Notes under the pieces: model-generated | The model's database searches: none | Told to the model about the DNA's origin: nothing | The model's input: the letters and a program-made list of their open reading frames with translations, nothing else | Program-made: the position numbers and the translations under genes | From: Pelomonas sp. Root1217 | GTDB lineage: Bacteria; Pseudomonadota; Gammaproteobacteria; Burkholderiales; Burkholderiaceae_C | DNA length: 34,730 nt | NCBI RefSeq assembly: GCF_001425705.1 | Contig: NZ_LMDC01000002.1 | Span: forward strand, 1 to 34,730 | Direction of reading: 5' to 3' | Shown: piece by piece, positions 27,104-34,730 of the stretch | How the letters are laid out: each line of letters opens with the position of its first letter | Position numbering within the stretch: position 1 is the first letter of the stretch

Positions 27104-30045
27104 AACGCCGTGACCTCTTCGGCCTGATGGCCTGCGCCTCGGCAGGCGCGCTGGCAGCACCCGCTGGCCATCCTTCCTCCTCGCCCTCGGCCCTGGACGC
27201 CGCAGGCCAATTCCGCGCCCTCCCGCTGGACGGGCCGGCCGATGACTTCGCCTGGCGGCGCGTGGCCGAGGGCCTGCTGTTCCGCGTCGGTGGGCTGACC
27301 AAGAGCGTGCTGTTCTACGGCCCGGGCCTGGTGCGCGTGGCCGCCCACCTGGGCCAGGCGCACACCGCCCAGCCCAGCCTGGTCGTCGTGGCCAGGCCGC
27401 AGGCCGTCGCCTTCGACGTGCAGGACGCCAACGACCAGTTGACGCTGACCGGCGCCGGCCTGCGCGTGACGGTGGACAAGCGCAGCGGCGCGCTGGCCTT
27501 CTTCACCGCCGACGGCCGGCTGCTGACGCGCGAGCGCGCCACGGCGCCCACCGAGTTTCAGCGCGTCGAGATCAGCGGCAGCCCGAGCTACGCGCTGACA
27601 CAGACCTTCACGCTGACGCCCGACGAATCGCTGTACGGCCTGGGCCAGTACAACCAGCCCTACATGGACTACCGCGGCCGCGAGGTGCTGATGGTGCAGA
27701 CCAACATCGGCATCGTCGTGCCCTTCATGGTCTCGACGCGCCGTTGGGGGCTGCTGTGGGACGTCTATTCGAAGATGAACTTCAGCGACGGGCCCAAAGG
27801 CGCCACCTTCCGTGCCGAGAGCGCGCCCGCCGGAGCGGACTACTACTTCGTCGCCGGGGACGACATGGACGCCGTGATGGCCGGCTACCGCCAGCTCACC
27901 GGCGCGGCGCCGATGTTCCCCAAGGCCGCCTTCGGCCTCTTCATGAGCAAGGAGCGCTATCACACGCAGCAGCAGCTGCTGGACGTCGTGCGGCGCTTCC
28001 GTGCCGAGCACTTCCCGCTCGACTACATCGTGCAGGACTGGCAGTACTGGGGCGGCGAGAAGAACGGGGTGTGGGACGGCCGATGGAGCGGCATGGTCTG
28101 GGACGCCGAACGCTTCCCCGACCCCGCCGCGATGACGCGCGAGCTGCACGGCCCGCTGCAGTGCAAGCTGATGGCCTCCATCTGGCCCGGCGTCGGCAAC
28201 GACACGGCGCTGGCCCGCGAACTGGACGCCAAGGGCCTGCGCTTCGAGCCGCTGCACTGGATCTCCAAGAAGGCCCGCATCTATGACGCCTTCAGTCCCG
28301 AGGGCCGCCGCATCTACTTCAAGCACACGAAGAAGGGCCTGCTCGACGTCGGCGTCGATGCGCTGTGGATGGACGGCACCGAGGTCGAGGTCGGCGGCGC
28401 CGCGCACGACCCCGGCGAGGTCGAGGCCGACATCAAGCGGCTGGGCCGCAATGCGCTGGGCGACTTCACGCGCTACCTCAACGTCTACAGCCTCGTGACC
28501 ACGCGCGGCGTCTACGAAGGCCAGCGCGCCGCCGGCCCGACGGCCAAGCGCGCGCTGACGCTGACGCGTTCGGCCTGGGCCGGGCAGCAGCGCTACGCCG
28601 CCCTGCCCTGGTCCGGCGACACCACGGCCTCCTGGGCCGCGCTGCGCCAGCAGATCGCCGGCGGCCTGAACGTCGGCATGGCCGGCCTGCCCTACTGGTC
28701 GCAGGACACGGGCGGCTTCTTCGTCAACCACGCCGGCGGCGAGCGCAACCCGGCGTGGCGCGAGCTCTATGCCCGCTGGAACCAGTTCGGCATCTTCAAC
28801 CCGGTCTACCGCATCCACGGCACCAGCGTCGAGCGTGAGCCCTATCTGTTCAAGACGCTGGACCCGGCGGTCTACGGCTCGCTGCTGAGCGCCGCCCGTC
28901 TGCGCTACCAGCTGCTGCCCTACATCTACAGCCTGGCCTGGCGCAGCACGCAGGAGGGCTACATCATGATGCGCGGCCTGGCCATGGACTTCCCCGACCA
29001 GCCGGCGCTGCGCAAGCTGGACGACACCTACATGTTCGGCCCGGCCTTCCTGGTGCAGCCGATCACACGGGCGATGTTCCACGCGGAGTTGCCCCGGCCT
29101 GAGACGGTGCCGCCCACGCAGCTGCGCACGCCGGACGGCCAGCCCGGCCTGGTGCTGGCGTATTTCGAAGGCAAGGCCTTCGAGAAGCCGGCCAGCAGCA
29201 CCGTCGACACGGTGATCGAGCACACCTGGCCCAACCCACCGCTGGGCAGCATCCCGCCGGGCCTCGCCAACCTGGACAGTTTCTCGGCACGCTGGACCGG
29301 CCAGCTCATCGCCATGGAAAGTGGCGAGCACGAGATCGGCGTCGAGGGCGACGACGGCTTCCGGCTGTGGCTGGACGACCAGCTCGTCGTCGACGACTGG
29401 GTCGTCGGCGGCGCGCGTTTCAACGGGCACCGTCTGACGCTGCGCGAAGGCCAGGTGTTGAAGCTGCGCATCGACTTCTTCCAGGCCGGCGGCGGCCGGG
29501 TGCTGCGCCTGGCCTGGCGCACGCCCAGCCAGCTGCGCGAGCTGGCCGCCGCCCAACCCAAGCTCGACCAGCGCCAGGCGACGCTGCTGCCGGCCGGCAC
29601 GGACTGGTTCGATTTCTGGACCGGCCAGCGGCACACCGGCGGCGGCAGCGTCACACGTGACTACGCGCTGGACCAGTTCCCGCTGTTCGTGCGCGCCGGG
29701 TCCCTGGTGCCGCTGGGGCCGGTGGTGGAACACACCGGCCAGAGCCTCGATGCGCCCTGGGAGATCCGCGTCTACCCGGGCGCCGATGGCCGCTTCACCC
29801 TCTACGAGGACGACGGCGAGACCTACCGCTACGAACGCGGCGAGCGCGCCACCACCGCCTTGCGCTGGGACGATGCGAGCCGCACGCTGCACATCGGCGT
29901 CCGCCAGGGCCGCTACCCCGGCATGGCCGGCCGCCGCGAGCTGCAGGTGCGCCTGATGGCGTCACCCGGTCAGGCCGAGCAGACCCGCACCGTGCCCTAC
30001 CAGGGCCAAGCCGCCACGGTCCGTTTCGCAGTGCCCAAGCTTTGA
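27100..30045 (+). CDS. GH31 alpha-xylosidase with PA14 domain
   Basis: The product is 981 residues, similar in size to Cellvibrio Xyl31A, which also has a PA14 domain. The leader MKRRDLFGLMACASAGALA is Tat-like. The GH31 barrel has GLGQYNQPYMDYRG, PLDYIVQDWQYWGG, VDALWMDGTEVE (nucleophile Asp425) and LPWSGDTTASW (acid/base Asp507). The PA14 domain is near 725-810 (FSARWTGQLIAMESGEHEIGVEGDDGFRLWLDDQ), before the C-terminal sandwich with LYEDDGETYRYERG. The family motif pattern and context fit release of alpha-1,6-xylose from the non-reducing end of xyloglucan oligosaccharides. The ATG overlaps the GH3 stop (ATGA), so the two are translationally coupled. Confidence in family is very high; in substrate, high. 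Confidence 0.93.
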   Translation: MKRRDLFGLMACASAGALAAPAGHPSSSPSALDAAGQFRALPLDGPADDFAWRRVAEGLLFRVGGLTKSVLFYGPGLVRVAAHLGQAHTAQPSLVVVARPQAVAFDVQDANDQLTLTGAGLRVTVDKRSGALAFFTADGRLLTRERATAPTEFQRVEISGSPSYALTQTFTLTPDESLYGLGQYNQPYMDYRGREVLMVQTNIGIVVPFMVSTRRWGLLWDVYSKMNFSDGPKGATFRAESAPAGADYYFVAGDDMDAVMAGYRQLTGAAPMFPKAAFGLFMSKERYHTQQQLLDVVRRFRAEHFPLDYIVQDWQYWGGEKNGVWDGRWSGMVWDAERFPDPAAMTRELHGPLQCKLMASIWPGVGNDTALARELDAKGLRFEPLHWISKKARIYDAFSPEGRRIYFKHTKKGLLDVGVDALWMDGTEVEVGGAAHDPGEVEADIKRLGRNALGDFTRYLNVYSLVTTRGVYEGQRAAGPTAKRALTLTRSAWAGQQRYAALPWSGDTTASWAALRQQIAGGLNVGMAGLPYWSQDTGGFFVNHAGGERNPAWRELYARWNQFGIFNPVYRIHGTSVEREPYLFKTLDPAVYGSLLSAARLRYQLLPYIYSLAWRSTQEGYIMMRGLAMDFPDQPALRKLDDTYMFGPAFLVQPITRAMFHAELPRPETVPPTQLRTPDGQPGLVLAYFEGKAFEKPASSTVDTVIEHTWPNPPLGSIPPGLANLDSFSARWTGQLIAMESGEHEIGVEGDDGFRLWLDDQLVVDDWVVGGARFNGHRLTLREGQVLKLRIDFFQAGGGRVLRLAWRTPSQLRELAAAQPKLDQRQATLLPAGTDWFDFWTGQRHTGGGSVTRDYALDQFPLFVRAGSLVPLGPVVEHTGQSLDAPWEIRVYPGADGRFTLYEDDGETYRYERGERATTALRWDDASRTLHIGVRQGRYPGMAGRRELQVRLMASPGQAEQTRTVPYQGQAATVRFAVPKL

Positions 30046-30059
30046 CGACAGGCGATCCG

Positions 30060-30200
30060 ATGAATCCGATGCCCGACAAGCCGCTCTCCCGGCGCAAGGC
30101 CCTGCAAGCGGCCCTTGCCGGGTCGGCCGCGGCCAGCGCGATGGCACCGCCGCAGGATGTCGTCTGCACCGACCGCGCCACCGAGGCGAGGCTGGCCTGA
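30060..30200 (+). pseudogene. Orphan Tat leader peptide ORF, 46 residues
   Basis: The frame starts MNPMPDKPLSRRKALQAALA and ends at a TGA at 30198. It has a good twin-arginine motif and hydrophobic Ala-rich core (LSRRKALQAALAGSAAASAMA), then about 18 residues without any recognisable domain. It fits in the gap between GH31 and GH42. The likeliest reading is the surviving leader of an exported enzyme whose body was deleted. A short real peptide is less likely. No ribosome site stands out. Confidence 0.5.
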
Positions 30201-30222
30201 AACCCATCGATCCAACCCGAAC

Positions 30223-32274
30223 ATGAAACTGAAGAGAAGCCTCATCGCCTGCACGCTGGCCCTGGCAGCGCTCAACCCCGCCCTGGCCCAGAGCGCCGAA
30301 GGCCATCCCGCCTGGCCCGGCCCCGGCCAGCTGTTCGCCGGCACCTGCTACCAGCCCGTGGACCGCACGCTGGAGCAGGTCAAGCGCGACGTCGCGCTGA
30401 TGAAGCAGTCCGGCTTCAAGGTCGTGCGCGTGGGCGACCTGTCCTGGGACTACTTCGAGCCCACCGAGGGCAAGTTCGAGTTCAAGCACTTCGACGCGGT
30501 GATGAACGAGATGCAGGCCGCCGGCATCAAGGTCATCCTCGACATCCCCGGCATCCCGGCCCCGATGTGGCTGCACCACAAATACCCCGGCGTCGACATC
30601 GTCAACCAGGCCGGCACCCGCCTGGCGCCGGCCGAGCGCTACATGGACAACATCGGCGACCCCGACTACCGGCGCCTGGCCCGGCGCATGGCCGACACGC
30701 TGACCAAGCGCTACGCCAAGCACCCCGCGCTGCTGGCCGTGGGCTATGACAACGAGATCGGCAACGGCTACATCTCCTACTCCGAGGGCGACCGCAAGCG
30801 CTTCGTCGAATGGCTGAAGAAGCGCTACGGCAGCATCGACGCGTTGAACAAGGCCTGGGCGACGCAGCGCTGGTCGCGCCGCATCGGCACCTGGGACGAG
30901 GTGCGCCTGCCCTATGCCGACGGCCCCGGCCCGGCGGAGCGCTACCTGGACCTGCGACGTTTCTGGTCGGACATCACCATTGCGACGCTCGACGACCTGG
31001 AGGCCGTGCGTCGCAAGAACACGCCGGACAAGCCCACGCTGTCCAACTACTGGAGCTGGTCGGGCCGCAAGGGCTTCGACTTCCACGGCAGCTACCGCCA
31101 GCACACCACCTACGGCGCCATGGGCTTCTATGCCGGCGACCCGGTCAACGGCGGCTGGGAGGCCGCCCTCATCAAGGCCGGCATGACGACGCCGACCTGG
31201 TTCAACGAGTTCACTGCCGGCGGCCCGGGCCACTACGGCAGCAAGGGCTGGTCGCGCATGTGGTCGCATTTCGTGCTGCTGATGGGCGGCCAGGCGGCAC
31301 TGGCGTGGACCTTCAACAGCCATCTCGGCGGTGAGGAGCAGGTGCTGATGGGTCTGCTCGACCATGACGACCGGCCCTCGTGGAAGCTGGCTGAATGGGC
31401 CCGCATCGCCAGCGACTACGCCAAGCTGGAGAAGCTCGGCTTCCCACGCAAGGTCGAGCCCAAGGTGGCCATCGCCTACTCCTTCGACAACGTCGCCGCC
31501 CACAGCGCCAACGGCCCGGCCAACAGCTCGCGCGATTACCTGAAGACGCACTACCAGAAGCAGGCCCTGGGCGCCTTCGAGCCGCTGCTCAAGGACAACA
31601 TCGACGTCGCCGTCATCAAGCTGTCCTACGAGGACCTGAGCCGCTACCGCCTCATCGTCCTGCCGGGCATGTACCTGCTGGACAAGGCCTCGACCGAGGC
31701 GGTGCGCAAGTTCGTCGCCGATGGCGGCACGGTCATCATGACGGCGCAGTCGGCCAAGGTGAACGACAACAACCTGTGGCACGCCACACCGCTGCCCGGC
31801 GGCCTGACGGACGTCTTCGGCCTGCGCACCAACGAGTTCGGCCAAGCGGCGGGCACGTTGAAGATCGGTGACGAGGAGGTCAAGAGCACGATCGAGCACT
31901 ACGAGGTGCTGGAACCCTCCACTGCCGAAGTGCTGAGCCGCTTCAGCAACTTCGACGGCACGCCGCCTGCGATCACCGTCAACCGGTTCGGCAAGGGCCG
32001 CGCCATCTACCTCGCCACCCCGGCGCAGCCGCAGCTCATGAAGCCGCTGCTGCGCTCGCTCTACGCGAGCTTGGGGCTCGAACCGGGGCCGAAGACGCCC
32101 GACGGCGTGTTTGCGCGCGTCGTCGAGGGCCGCACGCTTTACGTCAACACCAACTGGTCGCCAGTGGAGGTTCCCATCTCCGGCGCGATGAAAGGCGTGC
32201 TCGGCGGCCAGCGCTGGGAAGGCAGCCTGAAGCTGGAGGCGCTGGGCGTGGAACTGCTGGAACCGCAAAACTGA
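30223..32274 (+). CDS. GH42 beta-galactosidase
   Basis: The product is 683 residues with a Sec signal (LNPALAQ, cleavage near 23). The GH42 barrel begins FAGTCYQPVDRTLEQVKRDVALMKQSGFKVVRVGDLSWDYFEP. YDNEIGNGY holds acid/base Glu178 and WFNEFTAGGPGHYG nucleophile Glu329. The trimerisation domain (VAIAYSFDN..., FEPLLKDNIDVAVIKLSYEDLSRYRLIVLPGMYLL) and C-terminal sandwich follow. GH42 enzymes hydrolyse beta-galactosides, and some act on alpha-L-arabinopyranosides. In xyloglucan loci this step is usually done by GH35, so GH42 would be a substitute here (inference). The signal peptide fixes ATG 30223. The next gene starts two bases after the stop codon. Confidence 0.93.
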   Translation: MKLKRSLIACTLALAALNPALAQSAEGHPAWPGPGQLFAGTCYQPVDRTLEQVKRDVALMKQSGFKVVRVGDLSWDYFEPTEGKFEFKHFDAVMNEMQAAGIKVILDIPGIPAPMWLHHKYPGVDIVNQAGTRLAPAERYMDNIGDPDYRRLARRMADTLTKRYAKHPALLAVGYDNEIGNGYISYSEGDRKRFVEWLKKRYGSIDALNKAWATQRWSRRIGTWDEVRLPYADGPGPAERYLDLRRFWSDITIATLDDLEAVRRKNTPDKPTLSNYWSWSGRKGFDFHGSYRQHTTYGAMGFYAGDPVNGGWEAALIKAGMTTPTWFNEFTAGGPGHYGSKGWSRMWSHFVLLMGGQAALAWTFNSHLGGEEQVLMGLLDHDDRPSWKLAEWARIASDYAKLEKLGFPRKVEPKVAIAYSFDNVAAHSANGPANSSRDYLKTHYQKQALGAFEPLLKDNIDVAVIKLSYEDLSRYRLIVLPGMYLLDKASTEAVRKFVADGGTVIMTAQSAKVNDNNLWHATPLPGGLTDVFGLRTNEFGQAAGTLKIGDEEVKSTIEHYEVLEPSTAEVLSRFSNFDGTPPAITVNRFGKGRAIYLATPAQPQLMKPLLRSLYASLGLEPGPKTPDGVFARVVEGRTLYVNTNWSPVEVPISGAMKGVLGGQRWEGSLKLEALGVELLEPQN

Positions 32275-32275
32275 G

Positions 32276-34258
32276 ATGAAGAACCGAAAGACGAGAACGA
32301 ACCCAATGAAAATGAAAGCCCTGCCCCTCATGCTGGCCCTGCTGGCCGCCGCCGCCCAGGCCGAAGTGCGCCTGTCCGAGGTCTTCGGCGAGCACATGGT
32401 GCTGCAGCGCGACCGCCCGCTGAACCTCTGGGGCCAGGCCACGCCCGGCCAGACGTTGACCGTTGACCTCGCCGGGCGCAAGGCCACGGCGCGTGTCGGT
32501 GCCGACGGCCGCTGGCGCGCGCAGCTGGCCGCGCTGCCGGCTGGTGGCCCGCACCGTCTCGTTGTCACGGGCGACAAGACCGTCGTGCTGAACGACATCC
32601 TGATCGGCGACGTCTGGCTGCTGGGCGGCCAGTCCAACATGGAATGGGTGCTTGCCGACACCGACACCGGCCCGCAGGAAGTGGCCTCGCCGCAGAACGC
32701 GCAGCTGCGCCACCTGCGCGTGCCGCACCGCGCCAGCGTCAAGGTCGAGGCCGATATCGCGCCGGCCTCCTGGGTGGTTGCCGAGCCCGGCAGCGTCGGT
32801 GGGTTCAGCGCCGTCGGCTATCACTTCGCCAAGCAGATGCAGGCCGTGCAGGGCGTGCCCATCGGCCTCATCAACACCGCCTGGGGCGGCTCCATGCTGG
32901 AGACCTGGATGAGCCGCGAGGCCGCGCTGCGCGACCCCGACCTGGCGCCCTTCGTCAACAAGCTGCCCGCCGAGAACGCGTCCTTCGGCGCCGTGCTGGC
33001 CCAGCGCATGCTGCCGCGCATCGCCGCCTGGCAGCCGGGCCTGCCGCTGGACGGCGTGGAAGCCTCGGGCTGGTCGGCCGCTGCCGACATCGATGGCAAG
33101 TGGCCGACGCTGAAGGCCCCCGGCAATTGGGAAGGCCAGGGCCTGTACGACGTGGACGGCGTGGTCTGGATGCGCAAGCGCGTCGAGCTGACCGCCGCGC
33201 AAGCAGCCGGCGCCGCCACGCTGCACCTCGCCAAGGTGGACGACTGCGACGAGGTCTGGGTCAACGGCCAGAAGGTCGGCGGCCAGTGCGGCTGGGAGCT
33301 GCCGCGCCGCTACACGCTGCCTGCGGGCCTGCTCAAGGCCGGCGCGAACTGGATCGCCGTGCGCGTGACCGACAACGCCGGTGGTGGTGGCATCCACGGC
33401 GAGGCCGCCAACCTGCGGCTGGACACGGCGGCCGGCGCGGTCTCGCTGGCCGGCACGTGGCGCGCGCGCGTCGAGAAGATCGCGATGCCGGCCGGCCCGG
33501 TCGCCAACGATGCGCCGACGCTGGGCCACAACGGCCTGGTCGCGCCGCTGCAGGGCCTGTCCGTGAAGGGCGTGCTCTGGTACCAGGGCGAAGAGAACGC
33601 CGGGCGCGCGGCGGCCTATGCCGATGGCTTCAAGCGCCTGATCCAGGACTGGCGCGCCCAGTTCGCCGATCCCAAGCTGCCCTTCTTCTTCGTGCAGCTG
33701 GCGTCCTGGCTGCCGATGGCGGACAACCGGCCCGACGGCAACGGCTGGGCCGAGCTGCGCGCCAGCCAGGCCGCGGCGCTGGGCCTGCCCCACACCGGCA
33801 TGGCCACGGCCATCGACATCGGCGACACGGTCGACATCCACCCGCGCAACAAGCGCACCGTCGGCCAGCGCCTGGCGGGACTCGCGATGCACGAGCTGGG
33901 CCTGCGCGCCGCGCCGGCCACGGGCCCGCGCCTGGTCGGCCACCAAGCCAGGGGTGCTGAATTCGAGCTGCGCTTCGACACCACCGTCGGCGGCCTGCGC
34001 ACGGCCCGCAGTGGCGAGCCGGTGCGCGGCTTCTACGTGGCCGGTGCCGACCGCCGCTGGCAGCCCGCCGAGGCGCGCCTCGACGGTGACCGCATCGTGC
34101 TGCGCAGCCCCGCCGTGCCGGCGCCCGTGGCGGCACGCTATGCCTGGGTCAACAACGCCAGCGAGGCCAACGTCGTCGGCGGCGACGGCCTGCCGCTGCC
34201 GCCGCTGCGCACCGATGACTGGCCGCTGGAATCCGCCAATCGGCGCTACGGTCGCTGA
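32276..34258 (+). CDS. SGNH acetylesterase with internal sugar-binding-like domain, CE20-like
   Basis: The product is 660 residues. The N-terminal jelly-roll-like part (VRLSEVFGEHMVLQRDRPLNLWGQA) is typical of sialate O-acetylesterase relatives. The SGNH blocks are GGQSNMEW (nucleophile Ser120), GLINTAWGGS, VLWYQGEENAG and DTVDIHPRNK (Asp520, His522). Between the second and third blocks sits an insert of about 140 residues resembling a GH2-type sugar-binding domain (GNWEGQGLYDVDGVVWMRKRVEL... DDCDEVWVNGQKVG). This layout is that of the Xanthomonas xyloglucan acetylesterase that founded family CE20, so removal of acetyl groups from galactosyl residues is the best guess. ATG 32276 follows GH42 by one base. 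ATG 32306 would give a neater Sec signal (KALPLMLALLAAAAQA). Confidence 0.88.
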   Translation: MKNRKTRTNPMKMKALPLMLALLAAAAQAEVRLSEVFGEHMVLQRDRPLNLWGQATPGQTLTVDLAGRKATARVGADGRWRAQLAALPAGGPHRLVVTGDKTVVLNDILIGDVWLLGGQSNMEWVLADTDTGPQEVASPQNAQLRHLRVPHRASVKVEADIAPASWVVAEPGSVGGFSAVGYHFAKQMQAVQGVPIGLINTAWGGSMLETWMSREAALRDPDLAPFVNKLPAENASFGAVLAQRMLPRIAAWQPGLPLDGVEASGWSAAADIDGKWPTLKAPGNWEGQGLYDVDGVVWMRKRVELTAAQAAGAATLHLAKVDDCDEVWVNGQKVGGQCGWELPRRYTLPAGLLKAGANWIAVRVTDNAGGGGIHGEAANLRLDTAAGAVSLAGTWRARVEKIAMPAGPVANDAPTLGHNGLVAPLQGLSVKGVLWYQGEENAGRAAAYADGFKRLIQDWRAQFADPKLPFFFVQLASWLPMADNRPDGNGWAELRASQAAALGLPHTGMATAIDIGDTVDIHPRNKRTVGQRLAGLAMHELGLRAAPATGPRLVGHQARGAEFELRFDTTVGGLRTARSGEPVRGFYVAGADRRWQPAEARLDGDRIVLRSPAVPAPVAARYAWVNNASEANVVGGDGLPLPPLRTDDWPLESANRRYGR

Positions 34259-34299
34259 ACCGCCAACACTTTCCCCTCACCTCTCGACAGGAAATTTCC

Positions 34300-34629
34300 A
34301 TGCATCCGCTGTTCCGACATGCTGCGCAGGCCCTCGCCCTGCTCGGCTGCCTTGCCGCCGCACCCGCCCACGCCCACGAGACGCTCAAGCTCGACGCCGC
34401 CAAGCCCAACCTGGCGCCCACGCCGCCGATGGGCTGGAACTCCTGGAACAAGTTCGCCTGCAACGTCAGCGAGCAGTTGATCCGCCAGCAGGCCGACGCG
34501 ATGGCCGCCTCCGGCATGAAGGACGCCGGCTACCAGTACATCGTCATCGACGACTGCTGGCAGAAGAGCCGCGACGCCGACGGCAACATCCAGGCCGACC
34601 CCGAGCGTTTCCCTTCAGGCATCAAGGCG
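34300..34629 (+). CDS. GH27 alpha-galactosidase, 5' part only
   Basis: The signal peptide (to about residue 27, AHAHE) is followed by NLAPTPPMGWNSWNKFACNVSEQLI and YIVIDDCWQ, the N-terminal barrel signature of GH27. It then reads DPERFPSGIKA, after which family members continue LADYVH. Here the sequence instead becomes antisense surE. The catalytic Asp of the KYDYC strand and the rest of the barrel are absent, so only about 110 of some 400 residues remain. ATG 34300 has AGGA nine bases upstream, 41 bases after the esterase stop. GH27 would remove alpha-galactose (or beta-L-arabinopyranose). Confidence 0.88.
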
Positions 34630-34700
34630 TCACAAGCTTTGACGAGGGCCTCGAGGCCCGGTGCAAGGTAACCGTCGTCGTTGGAAATCAAGATGCGCAT
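34623..34700 (-). CDS. surE: SurE 5'/3'-nucleotidase, first 26 codons only
   Basis: The minus strand from ATG 34700 reads MRILISNDDGYLAPGLEALV and then KACDAL. This is the highly conserved start of the stationary-phase survival nucleotidase SurE, with the metal-binding Asp8-Asp9 pair. A strong ribosome site, AAAGGAGGGG, lies directly upstream. After codon 26 the sequence is the complement of GH27. surE is a housekeeping gene normally followed by pcm, with no link to glycan loci. Its head-on collision with GH27 marks a chimeric junction. Confidence 0.8.
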
Positions 34701-34730
34701 GCCCCTCCTTTCGGCCGGCCGCGGCATTCC

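Noticed and set aside
24572..29892. Very long antisense frames opposite GH3 and GH31 (862 and 1032 codons)
   Set aside because: They are GC-rich shadow frames rich in Arg, Ala, Gly and His with no domain signatures, while the plus strand encodes complete enzymes with catalytic motifs.
34634..34639. HindIII site (AAGCTT) near the GH27/surE junction as evidence of a cloning scar
   Set aside because: The site lies inside clean surE codons (Lys-Ala-Cys), and the switch between genes maps to 34623-34629 instead.

Overview
The window looks like a high-GC beta-proteobacterium, most likely Burkholderiales of the Roseateles/Mitsuaria/Rubrivivax kind. This is inferred from GC-rich codon use, a Xanthomonas/Caulobacter-type TonB receptor, tryptophan-halogenase-like genes beside it, and stem-loop-rich intergenic repeats. 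It is almost entirely a glycan-utilisation locus whose enzyme set fits xyloglucan.

Layout. (1) 1-2114 is a mobile, decayed edge: a 3' integrase remnant, an IS91-type transposase and about 660 bases with no credible gene but a strong inverted repeat. (2) 2115-7740, minus strand: a frameshifted and truncated halogenase, a 48-residue ORF, a TonB-dependent receptor and, upstream of it, a lipoprotein with Ig-like repeats that may act as a surface glycan-binding partner. (3) 7741-11274 is the control region: an intact FAD-dependent halogenase on plus, a convergent LacI-family repressor on minus, and a second halogenase reduced to fragments. A 72-bp block with a perfect 16-bp palindrome lies between the lipoprotein and the halogenase. 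It recurs inverted (67/72 identical) between the decayed halogenase and the first GH74 gene. (4) 11275-34629, plus strand: a nearly uninterrupted enzyme series, namely GH74, GH5, GH29, GH97, a FadR/GntR regulator, a second GH74 (lipoprotein), GH39, GH3, GH31, an orphan Tat leader, GH42, an SGNH acetylesterase resembling CE20, and the 5' end of a GH27. (5) At 34623-34629 the GH27 gene switches, across a 7-base overlap, into the 5' end of an oppositely oriented surE. This is either a rearrangement or an assembly chimera.

How the genes work together (inference). GH74 and GH5 enzymes cut the backbone outside the cell, one GH74 probably free and one lipid-anchored. The lipoprotein and TonB receptor bind and import oligosaccharides. 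The acetylesterase removes acetyl groups. GH29 (fucose), GH42 (beta-galactose), GH97 and GH27 (alpha-galactose or similar), GH31 (alpha-xylose), GH39 (beta-xylose) and GH3 (beta-glucose) finish the job in the periplasm. The LacI protein and the duplicated palindromic block are the obvious switch. The role of the halogenase is unknown.
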